Position numbers and translations under genes: made by a program. 64,000 nt of DNA. It comes from Miltoncostaea sp963703045 (GTDB taxonomy: Bacteria; Actinomycetota; Thermoleophilia; Miltoncostaeales; Miltoncostaeaceae). The notes under the pieces were generated by a model. That model was not told the DNA's origin, searched no databases, and was given only the letters and a program-made list of their open reading frames with translations. Of this stretch, positions 35,658 through 46,894 are shown piece by piece. Positions within the stretch are counted from its first letter, which is position 1. Each line of letters begins with the position of its first letter. The DNA lies in contig OY969782.1 of the NCBI GenBank assembly GCA_963703045.1, forward strand, positions 2,046,001 to 2,110,000, written 5' to 3'.

Positions 35658-36146
35658 TCAGGGCCCCCCGACCGCCCGGAGGGCGTCGGGGGGGTAGAGG
35701 GCGCGCAGCAACCCGCCGCGCGCCCGGGGCTCCCGCACGTCGAGCACCGCGAGGGTGCCGCGCCGGAAGTCCACGAGCGCCCCGCCCGTGAGCGCGGCCA
35801 CGATCTCCGAGAGATCGGGCTGGTGCCCGCAGAGCAGCACGCGCTCGGCACCGGGGTGATCGATCAGCGCCTCCTCGACGGCGTCGAGGTCGGCCCCGGG
35901 GGCGAGTCGCCGGTCCTCGCGCACCGGTGCGGCGATGGCGGCCGCGACGATGTCGGCGGTCTGACGGCACCGTGTCAGCGGGCTGGTGAGGACGATGTCG
36001 GCCGCCAGGCCGATGGCCGCGACGCCCCTCGCCTGCATCTCCATGCGGGCGCGCCCCTCGGCGGTCAGCGCGCGCGGGGCGTCGCGGTGGCCCGTCGCGG
36101 GGCCGGCGTCCTCGGCGATGCCGTGGCGGAGCAGCAGCAGGCGCAT
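35658..36146 (-). CDS. sixA: SixA-type histidine phosphatase
   Basis: A 162-residue member of the histidine phosphatase superfamily. The RHG motif is LLLRHGIAED (His8). The second catalytic His is in VLLCGHQPDLSEI. TSPLTRCRQTADIV is the standard middle motif. SixA removes phosphate from phosphohistidine, including that on HPr-type or phosphotransfer proteins. A PTS phosphorelay is encoded at 43-45.6 kb, but a functional link is only a possibility. Confidence 0.88.
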   Translation of the reverse strand: MRLLLLRHGIAEDAGPATGHRDAPRALTAEGRARMEMQARGVAAIGLAADIVLTSPLTRCRQTADIVAAAIAAPVREDRRLAPGADLDAVEEALIDHPGAERVLLCGHQPDLSEIVAALTGGALVDFRRGTLAVLDVREPRARGGLLRALYPPDALRAVGGP

Positions 36147-36162
36147 CGGCGGGGAGGTGGTC

Positions 36163-36192
36163 CCCGGCCCCCGGCGGCGGCCGGGGGCCGGG
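36163..36192 (-). terminator. Hairpin after aceB
   Basis: A 13-bp perfect stem (CCCGGCCCCCGGC and its complement) has a 4-base loop and starts 7 bases after the aceB stop codon. Confidence 0.6.
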
Positions 36193-36198
36193 TCGCCC

Positions 36199-37794
<1,596 letters not shown>

Positions 37795-37832
37795 GGTTCG
37801 GGGCGACCTTTCCTCGACGCGTCAACCCCCGG

Positions 37833-37838
37833 AGACTA
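37833..37838 (-). promoter_or_regulatory. -10 box (TAGTCT) for aceB
   Basis: TAGTCT on the minus strand lies 38 bases before ATG 37794. Confidence 0.45.
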
Positions 37839-38006
37839 ACGGTCCGCCCGTTCGCTCGACGGCGACGATGTCGATCCCCCCGTCCCCCGGGACCCGGAAG
37901 CGCGCGAATGCGGCCACCGGACCGGCGTCCGCCCCCGATGTCCAGGTGTCGGCGCCGGTGCGCGCACCGCGGGCGCAAAGCGGTGGGAGGCCGGCGAGGT
38001 CGTCTC

Positions 38007-39422
38007 TCAGGCGCCTCCGGGGACCTGGGCCACCAGGATGCTCGCGATCAGCACGATGACCAGCGACAGCGCCAGCTCGGCGGTCGCGGTGCGCTGGACG
38101 AGACGCAGCGTGGGCGTGCCGGGGCGGGAGACCCGCTCGAGCGCCGCGACGATCTTGCGGTTGTAGAGGGCGATGAGCGTGATGGGGGCCAGCAGGCCGA
38201 TCTTGATGACGATGCTGCGGCCGTAGGCCGTCTCCCAGAGCTCGGCGGGACCGCCCAACTCGCCGATCGAGCGCACCACGCCGGTCGCGACGGCCACGGC
38301 GACGGCGATCAGCGCGACCTTCGAGAAGCGGGCGAGCACGCGCGCGGCCACGACCGGCCCGGCGTCGGATGCGACGTGCCGCAGGCGCAGGTGCACGATC
38401 GCCACGAGGGCGAGTCCGGCGATCCACACCGACACGGCGACGATGTGCACCAGTTGGGCACCGATCTGCAGGGCGGGCAGCTCGGTGACGCTCGCGTGGC
38501 CCTGGGCGGCGACGCCGCCGAGGACGCCGCCGAGCAGCGCCACCATGCCGAGCGTGACCACCGGCGAGGCCGCGGGCTCGGCCGGCCGCGGGTTGCCGGC
38601 GCCGCCGTACTCGCGCAGGAAGAGGACGCAGCCCAGCGCGAACAATCCGAACAGCAACCCCCCCCGCAACTGCACGAGCGAGCCGAAGCGGGTGTCCCCG
38701 AGGACCCGGGCGATACCCGTCGCGTCGCCGAGCGCCGAGAACACGCTCACCCCGAGCGCGCTCGCGCTCTGCACGACCAGGAGGTAGCCCTCGGCGAGCA
38801 TCGCCCCCACCGCGAGCGCGCCGAACGCGACCCAGAAGAGATCGCGGCCCCAGCCGAGGACGGCCTCGCGCTCGTCCGCGCCCGCGGCGGCCAGGCCGCG
38901 GCGCGCGGCGGGCCCCCAGACCAGCCATCGGAACGCGACGAGCCCGATCAGCCCGCCGAGGCCGACGATCTCGAGGAAGCGCGCGCTGGTGCCCCAGACC
39001 CCGGTCTCGGAGGGGCCGCCCCCGGTGCCCGCGAAGACGGCCTCGCCGACGGGGCCGTTTCCGACGCCGAAGACGAACACGCCCGGGATGACGTGCGAGT
39101 CGGCGCCGATCACGGAGTACTTGACCGTGTAGGTGCCGTCCGGGAGTCCGGGCCGCACCGGGATCTCGATCGTGCGGCGATCGCGTCCGTTGCGCGGCGG
39201 ACCGGTCGAGACGGGCGCGGCGTTCTCGTCAACGACGTCGTCGCCCTGGGGCGAGAACAGCTCCACCGGCTCGCTGAAGCGCAGCGTCACCGATGTCGGG
39301 GACGTCGCGACCGAGCTGCCCTCGGCCGGCGTGGTCGATTCGAGCGTCGCGTGCCCGAGCGCGGTGCCCGTCGCCGCCCACAGGGCGACGAGGGCGAGGG
39401 CGACGGTGATGAGGCGGCGCAC
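38007..39422 (-). CDS. CopC-CopD fusion protein (copper handling)
   Basis: A 471-residue protein. A signal peptide (about 1-23) precedes a CopC domain starting with His24 (HATLESTTPAEG), with DSHVIPG supplying the second copper His near residue 108. A CopD membrane domain with eight or so helices follows, including GHASVTELPALQIGAQLVHI with conserved His residues. CopC binds copper outside the membrane and CopD is thought to import it. The YcnI-like protein at 15.9-16.5 kb is a common partner but lies far away here. GTG start with a good promoter. Confidence 0.9.
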   Translation of the reverse strand: MRRLITVALALVALWAATGTALGHATLESTTPAEGSSVATSPTSVTLRFSEPVELFSPQGDDVVDENAAPVSTGPPRNGRDRRTIEIPVRPGLPDGTYTVKYSVIGADSHVIPGVFVFGVGNGPVGEAVFAGTGGGPSETGVWGTSARFLEIVGLGGLIGLVAFRWLVWGPAARRGLAAAGADEREAVLGWGRDLFWVAFGALAVGAMLAEGYLLVVQSASALGVSVFSALGDATGIARVLGDTRFGSLVQLRGGLLFGLFALGCVLFLREYGGAGNPRPAEPAASPVVTLGMVALLGGVLGGVAAQGHASVTELPALQIGAQLVHIVAVSVWIAGLALVAIVHLRLRHVASDAGPVVAARVLARFSKVALIAVAVAVATGVVRSIGELGGPAELWETAYGRSIVIKIGLLAPITLIALYNRKIVAALERVSRPGTPTLRLVQRTATAELALSLVIVLIASILVAQVPGGA

Positions 39423-39428
39423 GGGCGG

Positions 39429-39457
39429 ATGGTGGCGGTCGTGGCGCCCGCGTGCAA
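39429..39457 (-). promoter_or_regulatory. Promoter of the copCD gene (TTGCAC-17-CACCAT)
   Basis: On the minus strand a -35 box TTGCAC (39452-39457) and a -10 box CACCAT (39429-39434) are 17 bases apart, and the -10 box ends 6 bases before the GTG at 39422. This is one of the clearest two-box promoters in the window. Confidence 0.55.
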
Positions 39458-39480
39458 CCGGATGCGCCGCCCGCCCGTGG

Positions 39481-39486
39481 TAGCGT
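39481..39486 (+). promoter_or_regulatory. -10 box (TAGCGT) for fabI
   Basis: TAGCGT lies 55 bases before GTG 39542. The leader ends with a GAGGAGG ribosome site. Confidence 0.45.
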
Positions 39487-39541
39487 GCCGCCCGGATCCG
39501 GGCGTGGTGCGCCCGCCGTCGCCGCCAGCCGAGGAGGCCGC

Positions 39542-40324
39542 GTGCCCGAGCTCCTTGAGGGGAAGACCGGCCTCGTCGTGGGCGTGGCCAACAAGCGCAG
39601 CATCGCCTGGTCGATCGCCCGCCGGCTGGACGCGGCCGGCGCCCGCCTGGTGCTGACGTACCAGAACGAGCGCACCGAGGGCGACGTGCGCAAGCTCGCC
39701 GCGACCCTCGACACGCCGCCGGCCGCCATCCTGCCGCTCGACGTGCAGGACGATGCGGCGATCGCCGCCGCGACCACCGAGGCGGGGGCGGCGCTCGGCG
39801 GCATCGACATCCTCGTGCACGCGGTCGCGTTCGCGCGCCCCGACGACCTCGGGGGCCGGTTCATCGACACCGACCGCGAGGGCTTCCACCTCGCGCTCGA
39901 CATCTCCGCCTACTCGCTCGCCGCGCTCGCCCGCGAGGCGGAGCCCCACATGCGCAGCCGCGGCGGCGGCTCGATCATGACGCTGTCGTACATCGCCGCC
40001 GATCGCGCCGTACCGGGGTACAACGTGATGGGCGTGGCGAAGTCGGCGCTCGAGTCGATCGTGCGCTACCTCGCGTGGGACCTCGGCGACGGCGGCATCC
40101 GCGTCAACGCGATCTCGGCCGGCCCGGTGCGCACGCTGGCCGCCCGCGGCATCCCCGGGTTCGGGACGATGGCCGACACGATCAACTCGCGGGCGCCCCT
40201 GCGCCGGGAGATCACGCAGGACGAGGTCGGCGACGTCGCCCTGTTCCTCGCATCGCCCCTGGCGGCCAGCGTCACCGGCGAGACGATCTTCGTCGACGCC
40301 GGCTTCCACGCGATGGGCCTCTGA
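39542..40324 (+). CDS. fabI: Enoyl-[acyl-carrier-protein] reductase FabI
   Basis: A 260-residue short-chain reductase that completes each fatty-acid elongation cycle with NADH. The nucleotide motif is VVGVANKRSIAWSIA, and the catalytic set is TLSYIAADRAVPGYNVMGVAK (Tyr and the Lys in YNVMGVAK). NAISAGPVRTLAARGI is the substrate loop. GTG 39542 has a GAGGAGG site 4 bases upstream. A phosphoesterase gene follows after 17 bases. Confidence 0.96.
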   Translation: MPELLEGKTGLVVGVANKRSIAWSIARRLDAAGARLVLTYQNERTEGDVRKLAATLDTPPAAILPLDVQDDAAIAAATTEAGAALGGIDILVHAVAFARPDDLGGRFIDTDREGFHLALDISAYSLAALAREAEPHMRSRGGGSIMTLSYIAADRAVPGYNVMGVAKSALESIVRYLAWDLGDGGIRVNAISAGPVRTLAARGIPGFGTMADTINSRAPLRREITQDEVGDVALFLASPLAASVTGETIFVDAGFHAMGL

Positions 40325-40341
40325 GCGCAGGCGCCGGCCTC

Positions 40342-40971
40342 GTGCGCATCGGCGTCGTGGCCGACACGCACGTGGGCGAGTTCCTGCCCTCCCTGCCCGC
40401 CGAGGTCGGCCGGCTCCTCGCCGGCGTCGACCTGATCCTCCACGCGGGCGACCTCAGCGCGCGGTCGGTGCTCGACGAGCTCGGGGCCATCGCGCCGGTC
40501 GTCGCGGTCCGCGGCAACCACGACCGCAGCCTGCCCGACCTGCCCCGCGACGTGCTCGTGCGTGTCGGCGACCGGCGAATCGGCCTGACGCACGGCTCGC
40601 GCACCGGCCCGGTGGAGGCGGCCGCGGGCGTCGTGTCGCTCGTCGCCGGGCGTCCGGTGCTGCTCGGCTTCGACCGCGCCATGCGCGGCCGTTTCCGCGA
40701 CGCCGACTGCATCGTCACCGGGCATCTCCACCTGCCCTCCGACCGCGTCGTGCGGGGGGTGCGGCACTTCTCGCCCGGGGCCGTCTACGTCGCCGAGGCC
40801 GATCCCCACCACGACTGGAGCGGCGTCTGGGCGCGGGCGTACCGGCGGTTCCGCAGCCGGCTCCCGCCCGCCGCGCGGGTGCCGGCGGTCGGGATGATCG
40901 AGATCGACCGCGCCGGGCTGCGCACGCGCACGATCCCCCTCGCGCTCGCCGCGGCGGACGGTCCGCCGTGA
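40342..40971 (+). CDS. YfcE/MJ0936-type metallophosphoesterase
   Basis: A 209-residue dimetal phosphoesterase. Metal motifs in order: GVVADTHVG, LHAGDLS, VRGNHDRSLPD, LTHGSR and VTGHLHLPS. Family members hydrolyse phosphodiesters; the substrate is unknown. GTG 40342 gives the usual VRIGVVADTH start. Its stop overlaps the next gene by GTGA. Confidence 0.9.
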   Translation: MRIGVVADTHVGEFLPSLPAEVGRLLAGVDLILHAGDLSARSVLDELGAIAPVVAVRGNHDRSLPDLPRDVLVRVGDRRIGLTHGSRTGPVEAAAGVVSLVAGRPVLLGFDRAMRGRFRDADCIVTGHLHLPSDRVVRGVRHFSPGAVYVAEADPHHDWSGVWARAYRRFRSRLPPAARVPAVGMIEIDRAGLRTRTIPLALAAADGPP

Positions 40972-42144
40972 GCGAGGGGGCCGCCGTGCGACCGCCTCGT
41001 CGCGATCGAGGAGTTCTTCCTGCGCAGCGGCGTCCCCCACCTCACGGCCGACTACGACCCGCGCGAGGACACGCTCACCCGGTTGCGCCCGGCGCTCACG
41101 GTGCTGTTCGCCGTCGGCCTGGCCGTCGTGCTGCGGCCGGACTGGCCCTGGTGGCAGCGGGTGCCCGCGGTGCTCGTGGGCCTGGCGGTGGCGGCCGGGG
41201 TGCTGATCGGTCTCAACGTGCTGCGCCGGCAGCCGCCCCTCGGCGGCGACCGGGTGGGCTTCGCCGACGCGGCCGTGCTGGTGCTGGCGCCGGCCCTCGC
41301 GAGCGCGGTGCTGGGCGACGACGCCGCCCGCGTGGCTCTCGTCGCGGCCGGGTCGCTGGGGGCGGCCGGCGTGATCTACGCGCTCACAAGCCTCGGGGTG
41401 GTCCCCCTGCTGCTGCACGGGGGGCGCCCGGCGCTGCAGGGCCTCGCGGCCACGGCATCGGTGGCCGTGCGCGCGCTGCCGCCGTTGCTCGCCGTGCTGC
41501 TGTTCCTCTCGCTCGCGTCCGAGACCTGGCGCGCGTTCGGCCGCCTCGAGGGGTGGCGGTTCGGCTCGGTGCTGATCGCGTTCGGCCTGCTGTCGGGCGT
41601 GATCCTGGTGCTCGGCCTGGCGCGCGAGCGCCGGGCGCTCTACGCGCCCGTCCCCGGACCGGAGCTCGAGCGCGACGCGCGGGCGACACCCGCCGCGGCA
41701 CTGGTCGACGAGGGGACGGTGCCGCTCGCCCCGCCGCTGCCGCGCATCGCGCGCGTCAACGTCGCGGCCGCCCTGATGGTGTCGCTGGGCGCCCGGGTGC
41801 TCGCGGTCGGCGTCGCGGTCGGCGCGGCCTTCCTGGTCTTCGGCCTGCTGATCGTCGATCGCCGGCTCACGCTCGAGTGGGTGGGCGAGGACCCGAACGT
41901 GCTGCTGGCGATCGAGGTGGCGGGCCGCGAGGTCATCGTCAGCGAGGCGCTCGTGAGGGTGGCCGGGGCGCTCGGCGGCTTCGCCTCGCTCTACTTCGTG
42001 GCCGTGGCCCTCGGCGACGCCCGCAACCGCGAGCAGTTCCTCGACGACGAGCTCGACCGCGTGCGGCGCGTGATGGCCGCCTGGTCGTACTACCGGGGCG
42101 CGCGCGACGCCGCCGTGCCGACCCCGGGCCCACCCGCCCCCTGA
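40968..42144 (+). CDS. Multi-helix membrane protein, frame broken by one extra base near 40976
   Basis: GTG 40968 overlaps the phosphoesterase stop (GTGA). After MSEG the frame must shift at the G5 run 40976-40980 to reach CDRLVAIEEFFLRSGVPHLT and the long conserved part. The total span is 3n+1 bases, as expected for one inserted base. The protein (about 391 residues) has about eight hydrophobic helices from residue 35 on, a soluble loop with ARERRALYAPVPGPELERDA, and an Arg-rich C-terminus. No family recognised. Confidence 0.75.
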
Positions 42145-42148
42145 GGCC

Positions 42149-43166
42149 TCAGCCCCGGGCGGCCGCCGCCCCCGGGAGCGTGCGGGAGACGAGCCCCTGC
42201 GCGACGTACCAGCGCACGGTGGCGGCCATCCACTGCTCGACCGGCGTGTAGCGCAGGCCGAGCTCCCGGCCGGCGCGCGAGCCGTCGTAGGCGTGGCCGT
42301 GCAGCAGGGTGCGGACCATCTCGCGGCAGACCGGGGGTCGCCGGTGCCGGGCGCGGGCGAGCAGCTCGACGCCGGTGGCCATCGTCATGGCCACCGCCGG
42401 CGGCAGGCGCCGCGGCTCCTCGCGCAGCCCCGAGATGCGCCCGAGCAGATCGACGGCCTCGGCGACCGACAGCACCGCGCCGCACAGCAGGTAGCGCTCG
42501 CCCGCGACCCCGCGCTCCTCCGCGAGGATGTGGCCCTCGGCGCAGTCGCCGATCTCGACGAGCGACATGCGCGAGTCGACGATCAGCCGCAGCCGGCCGT
42601 TGAGGGCGTCGATGAGGATCTTGGCCGTGCCGCGCGTGCGACCCGGCCCCTGCACGGACGCCGGGTTGACGCTCACCAGCTCGACGCCCAGGCGGGCCGC
42701 CTCGGCGAAGGCCACCCGCTCGCCGGCGAACTTCGACCGCTCGTAGTGAGACAGGAAGGTCCCGCGGTGGGTCGAGCGACTCGGTCGCGACCGCCCCGCG
42801 CTCCTCGCCGATGGTCGCCGCCGAGGAGGTGTGCACGACGCGTCGCACGCCGGCCGCCGCCGCGGCGCGCACCACGTCGCGCGTGCCGTCCACGTTCAGG
42901 CGGTCGAGCTCGCGCGGGTCGGGCAGGCAGAAGCCGTTGAGACCGGCCACGTGGTAGACGACCTCCGCGCCCTCCATCGCCGCGCGCAGCGATGCCGGAT
43001 CGCGCAGGTCCCCGCGCGCCACCTGCGCCCCGGCGGCCGCCAGGGTGGCGGCCGAGGCGTCCGAGCGCGCGAGCGCGCGCACGGTGCGCCCCCGCGCGAT
43101 CAGGCGGTCGAGGATCTCGCGGCCCACGAAGCCGGCTCCGCCCGTCACGAGCACCGTGCCGCTCAC
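42149..43166 (-). CDS. NAD-dependent epimerase/dehydratase, frame broken near 42776
   Basis: About 338 residues after repair. The N-terminal part has the Rossmann motif VLVTGGAGFVGREIL, DLRDPASLRAAM and VVHTSSAATIG. Past SLDPPRD it is out of frame. The next frame continues THRGTFLSHYERSKFAGER with the catalytic YxxxK, then ELVSVNPASVQGPGRTRGTA to the stop. The span is 3n+1 bases, pointing to one inserted base near 42776. It is an extended short-chain dehydrogenase, probably acting on a nucleotide sugar or a related substrate. It ends the glycerol/dihydroxyacetone operon and overlaps the PTS gene by GTGA. Confidence 0.8.
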
Positions 43167-45645
43167 GCGGCGCTCACGGCGACGAGGCGGCGCACGGCGT
43201 CGGCGTCCTGCGCCGTCAGCGCCAGCCGCGCCAGCTCGGCCGCCTCCGACGCGACGAGCCCGCGGATCCACTGCTTGACCAGGCCGACCCGCGGTGGGGC
43301 GACGCTCAGCTCGTCGACCCCGAGGCCGACGAGCAGGGGCACGGCGACCGGGTCGGAGCCGGCCTCGCCGCACACGGCCACCCGGCACCCGTGCGGCCGC
43401 GCCGCGTCGGCGACGGCCGCGATCAGGCGCAGGACCGCCGGATGCACCGGGTCGGCGAGCCGGGCCAGGGCGCCGCTGCCCCGCTCGGCGGCCATCGTGT
43501 ACTGGGTGAGGTCGTTGGTCCCGATCGACAGGAAGTCGACCTCGGCGGCGACCGGCCCGGCCAGCAGGGCGAGCGCGGGCACCTCGACCATGGCGCCGAC
43601 CTCGACCTCGCCGGCGTCGATGCCGTCGCTCCTCCAGCCCGGCGCGGGCCTCGTCGAGGATCGCGATCGCCTGGCGCAGCTCGCGCAGCTCGCTGACCAT
43701 CGGGAACATGATCGACACCGGCCCGCCGGCGGCCGCGCGCAGGGCCGCGCGCAGCTGGGTACGCAGCACGTCGGGGCGCGCGAGCGAGAGGCGCAGCCCG
43801 CGCACGCCGAGGAACGGGTTCTCCTCGCGGGCCATCGCGAGGTAGGGCAGCGGCTTGTCGGCGCCGGCGTCGAGGGTGCGCAGCACCAGGCGGCGCCCGC
43901 CGAGCGCGGCGACGGCGGCCGCGTAGGCCGCGTGCTGCTCGTCCTCGCCGGGGGCGTCCCGGCGGCCCGAGGAAGAGGAACTCGGTGCGCAGCAGGCCGA
44001 TGCCGTCGGCGCCCGAGGCGGCGGCCGCGTCGAGGTCGCCGGGCGCGCCGGCGTTGGCGGCGACCTCGATGCGGCGTCCGTCGCGGGTGGTCGCCGGCTC
44101 GTCCGCATGGGCCCGCGCGACCTCGGCCGCGGCGGCGTCGTCGCGGGCCCGGGCCTCGTGGCGCGCCAGGGCGTCGGGGTCGGGATCGACGACGACGGTG
44201 CCGGCGTCGCCGTCGACCAGCAGCGTCGTGCCCTCGGCGATGCCGAGGACGCCCGGACCGGCGCCGGCGACCGCCGGCACGCCGAGCGAGCGGGCGATGA
44301 TCGACGCGTGCGAGGTCGCTCCGCCGCCCGCGGTCACGATGGCGGCGACCCGGGCCGGGTCGATGGCGGCCACCTCCGCCGCGCCGAGGTCGTCGGCCAC
44401 GAGCACGCCGGGGGCGTCCCGCCGGTCGTCCGTGCCGGTGAGGATCGCCACCACCCGCCGGCCGAGGTCGAGCACGTCGTCGCGCCGGACGCGCATGTAG
44501 GGGTCGTCGATGGCGTCGTAGGCGGCGGCGACGGCCCGTGCGGCCTCGTCGTAGGCCCGGGCCGCCGGCGTGCCGGCGTCGATCGCCGCCTCGGCGGGGT
44601 CGCGCAACCCGGCGTCGTCGACCAGCAGCATCTGGGCGCCGAGGATGTCGGCCGTCTCGGGCGCGGCGCGCGTCCGAAGCTCGTCGAGCTCGCCCCCGGC
44701 ACGCGCGAGGGCGTCATGCAGGGCGGCGCGCTCCTGCTCGGGAGAGGCCTCGGTGCGCTCGGGCAGATCGTCCGGCGCCCGGGCGCGCATGCGCGCGGGC
44801 CCGGCCCCCCGCCCGGGGGCGGCGGCGACCCCCTGCAGCTCCCCGCGCGCGGCGGCGACCGGTGCCGCGGCGGGGGCGGTGCCCGCCTCGGGTGCGGCGT
44901 CCGCCGCCGCGGCGGGGGGTGCGTCGCCGCCCTCGACCAGAGCCCGGATCGTCGCGATCGCGGCGTCGGCGCCCGGGCCGCGCGCCTCGATCGCGACGCG
45001 ATGGCCCTCGAGGGCCCCCAGCGTGGACAACCCGGTCAGGCTGCGCGCCGAGGCCGGCCCGCGACCGGTCGTGAGGTTGCGCATGCGCACCTCGGCGCCC
45101 GAATCGGCGGCAGCGCGCACGACGGCCGCGGCCGGACGGGCGTGGAGCCCGTGGGCTCCGCCGACCGTCGCCTCGGCGCTCGTCCAGGGCTCACCGTCGT
45201 CGTCGGCGGCCGGGGCGTCGCCGGTGGCGGGCGCGGCGGCGTCGGAGCCCAGGTGCGCCTGCTTGCCGGCCAGCCCCCCGCGGGCCTCCCGCGCCACGTC
45301 GTCGAGCGTGCCGCCGGCCCGCGCCGCGGCGGCCGCGGCCACCGCCCCCTCGACGAGCGGCGCCTCGCACAGCAGCACGCGCGCGCGCACGTCGTCGGGC
45401 AGCAGGTCGAGGGCGGTCTCGGCGCTCAGCACGGCCGAGCCGAGGTCCATCAGCACGAGGGTGCCGTCGCCCCCGGCACGCTCGATCGCCTCCATCACCC
45501 GGACGGCGTCGGTGCCGAGCTCACCCGGCTCGTCGATTCCGCCGGCGGCCTCGATCGGCACGTCCGGCCCGGCCATGCCCCGCGCCAGCTCGACGACGCC
45601 CTCGGCCAGCCGGGCGCTGTGCGACACCACGACGATGCCGATCAC
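43163..45645 (-). CDS. dhaM: DhaM-HPr-Enzyme I fusion: complete PTS phosphorelay, two frame breaks
   Basis: About 827 residues after repair. DhaM (EIIA-like) spans 1-130 with His9 in VVVSHSARLAEG. HPr spans about 155-245 with His168 in HGLHARPAAAVV. Enzyme I follows with His446 in GGGATSHASIIARSLG, PEP-site motifs LLRTEFLFL, SIMFPMVSELRELR and DFLSIGTNDLTQYTMAAER, and VAVCGEAGSDP. It would pass phosphate from PEP to the ADP on DhaL. Two single-base insertions (near 43966-43968 and near 43628) break the frame, and the span is 3n+2 bases as expected. GTG 45645 lies 13 bases after glpC. Confidence 0.88.
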
Positions 45646-45658
45646 GCCCCGGCCCCGC

Positions 45659-46894
45659 TCAGCCGAGACCGTAGGCGCGGTGCAGCATCTCCACCGGGTG
45701 CACCGAGGGGCGGTCGGTGGCCTTCGCGATGTGCCAGCGGCACGTCTCCGAGTCGCAGACCGAGAGCTCGGCGCCCGAGGCCCGCACCTGCTCGAAGAGC
45801 GACCGGCCGACCTCCATGCCGATGTCGTACTTCTCGACCTTCAGGCCGTAGGTGCCCGCCACGCCGCAGCAGACCGCGTCGACCTGGTGGGCCCGCAGCC
45901 CGGGGATGAGCCCCAGCAGCTCCATCGCGGGGGTCCCCACGCCGTGGCCGCGCTGCTGGCAGGGCGCGTGGTAGGGCGCGTCCATGTCGAGCTCGCGCAT
46001 GTCGGTGCGCAGCTCGCCGCGCTCGTGCATCAGCACCAGGTACTCGCAGATGTCGTACATCCGCTCCGACACCACGCGCAGGTCGTCGTCCTCGACGCCG
46101 AGGATCTCGTTGGCCTCGCGCTTGAGCATCAGCCCGCAGCTCGTGGACGTCGCCACGATGTCGTGACCGGCGCGGGCGTAGGGGGCGAGCTGCGCCGCGA
46201 GGCGGCGCACGTAGGCGCGGGCGTCGTCGTACATGCCGTTGCTCTGCAGCGGCAGCCCGCAGCACCCCTGCTTGGGCACGATCACCTCGAGGCCGTTGTG
46301 CTGCAGCACCTCGACGGCACGGCTGCCGGTGTCGGGCTCGTAGAAGTTCGCCGCGCAGCCGTGGAAGAAGACCACCTGGCGCGCGGCCGCCGCGGCGTTC
46401 GGGGGCCGGCGCAGGCGCGTGCGGGTGCGGCTCTGGAAGGTGCGCCCGGCCCAGCGCGGCATGGCGGCCTTGCGGTGGATGCGGAGGACCTTCTCGAGCG
46501 CCCACCGGAACGGCGGCAGGGAGGTGGTGAGGTTGGCGATCGGGGCGACCGGCGCACCCATCCACCCCGCGACGGTCGGGCGGGCGATCAGGCGGTCGCG
46601 CAGCGACACGCCCCGGCTCTGGGCCAGCGCCGCCTTGGCCTGGTTGTTGATCTCCGCGATCTTGACGCCCTGCGGGCAGACCTGGGTGCAGATGCCGCAA
46701 CTCGAGCAGTAGTCGAGGGAGTCGTCGGCGACGGGGCCCGTGCCGCGGTACCGCTCGGCCTGCGGACCCACGTACTTGGGTCCGGGGAAGAGCGGCGTCG
46801 CGGCCGCGACCGGACAGTACGTCTCGCAGATCGTGCACTTGACGCAGTGGTCGAGCGAATCGCGCATCAGCTCGTGCAGCTCGTGCTCGCTCAT
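45659..46894 (-). CDS. glpC: Anaerobic glycerol-3-phosphate dehydrogenase subunit C
   Basis: A 411-residue iron-sulfur protein. Two 4Fe-4S motifs are near the N-terminus: CVKCTICETYCPV and CSSCGICTQVCPQG. Two CCG domains follow, with HGCAAN...GCCGLPLQ and HAPCQQRGHG...CCGVAGTYG. GlpC anchors the dehydrogenase and passes electrons to the quinone pool. ATG 46894 overlaps glpB by ATGA. Confidence 0.95.
   Translation of the reverse strand: MSEHELHELMRDSLDHCVKCTICETYCPVAAATPLFPGPKYVGPQAERYRGTGPVADDSLDYCSSCGICTQVCPQGVKIAEINNQAKAALAQSRGVSLRDRLIARPTVAGWMGAPVAPIANLTTSLPPFRWALEKVLRIHRKAAMPRWAGRTFQSRTRTRLRRPPNAAAAARQVVFFHGCAANFYEPDTGSRAVEVLQHNGLEVIVPKQGCCGLPLQSNGMYDDARAYVRRLAAQLAPYARAGHDIVATSTSCGLMLKREANEILGVEDDDLRVVSERMYDICEYLVLMHERGELRTDMRELDMDAPYHAPCQQRGHGVGTPAMELLGLIPGLRAHQVDAVCCGVAGTYGLKVEKYDIGMEVGRSLFEQVRASGAELSVCDSETCRWHIAKATDRPSVHPVEMLHRAYGLG

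Noticed and set aside
37822..38006. An open minus-strand frame after the copCD stop ending AAFARFRVPGDGGIDIVAVE
   Set aside because: The composition looks protein-like, but there is no ATG/GTG/TTG start giving more than about 31 residues, and the aceB promoter box lies inside it. It is not strong enough to call.
40968..42251. The unbroken frame from GTG 40968 through the membrane-protein region
   Set aside because: After the first few codons it is Arg/Pro/Gly-rich shadow sequence. The next frame encodes clear membrane helices, so a frame break is the better reading.
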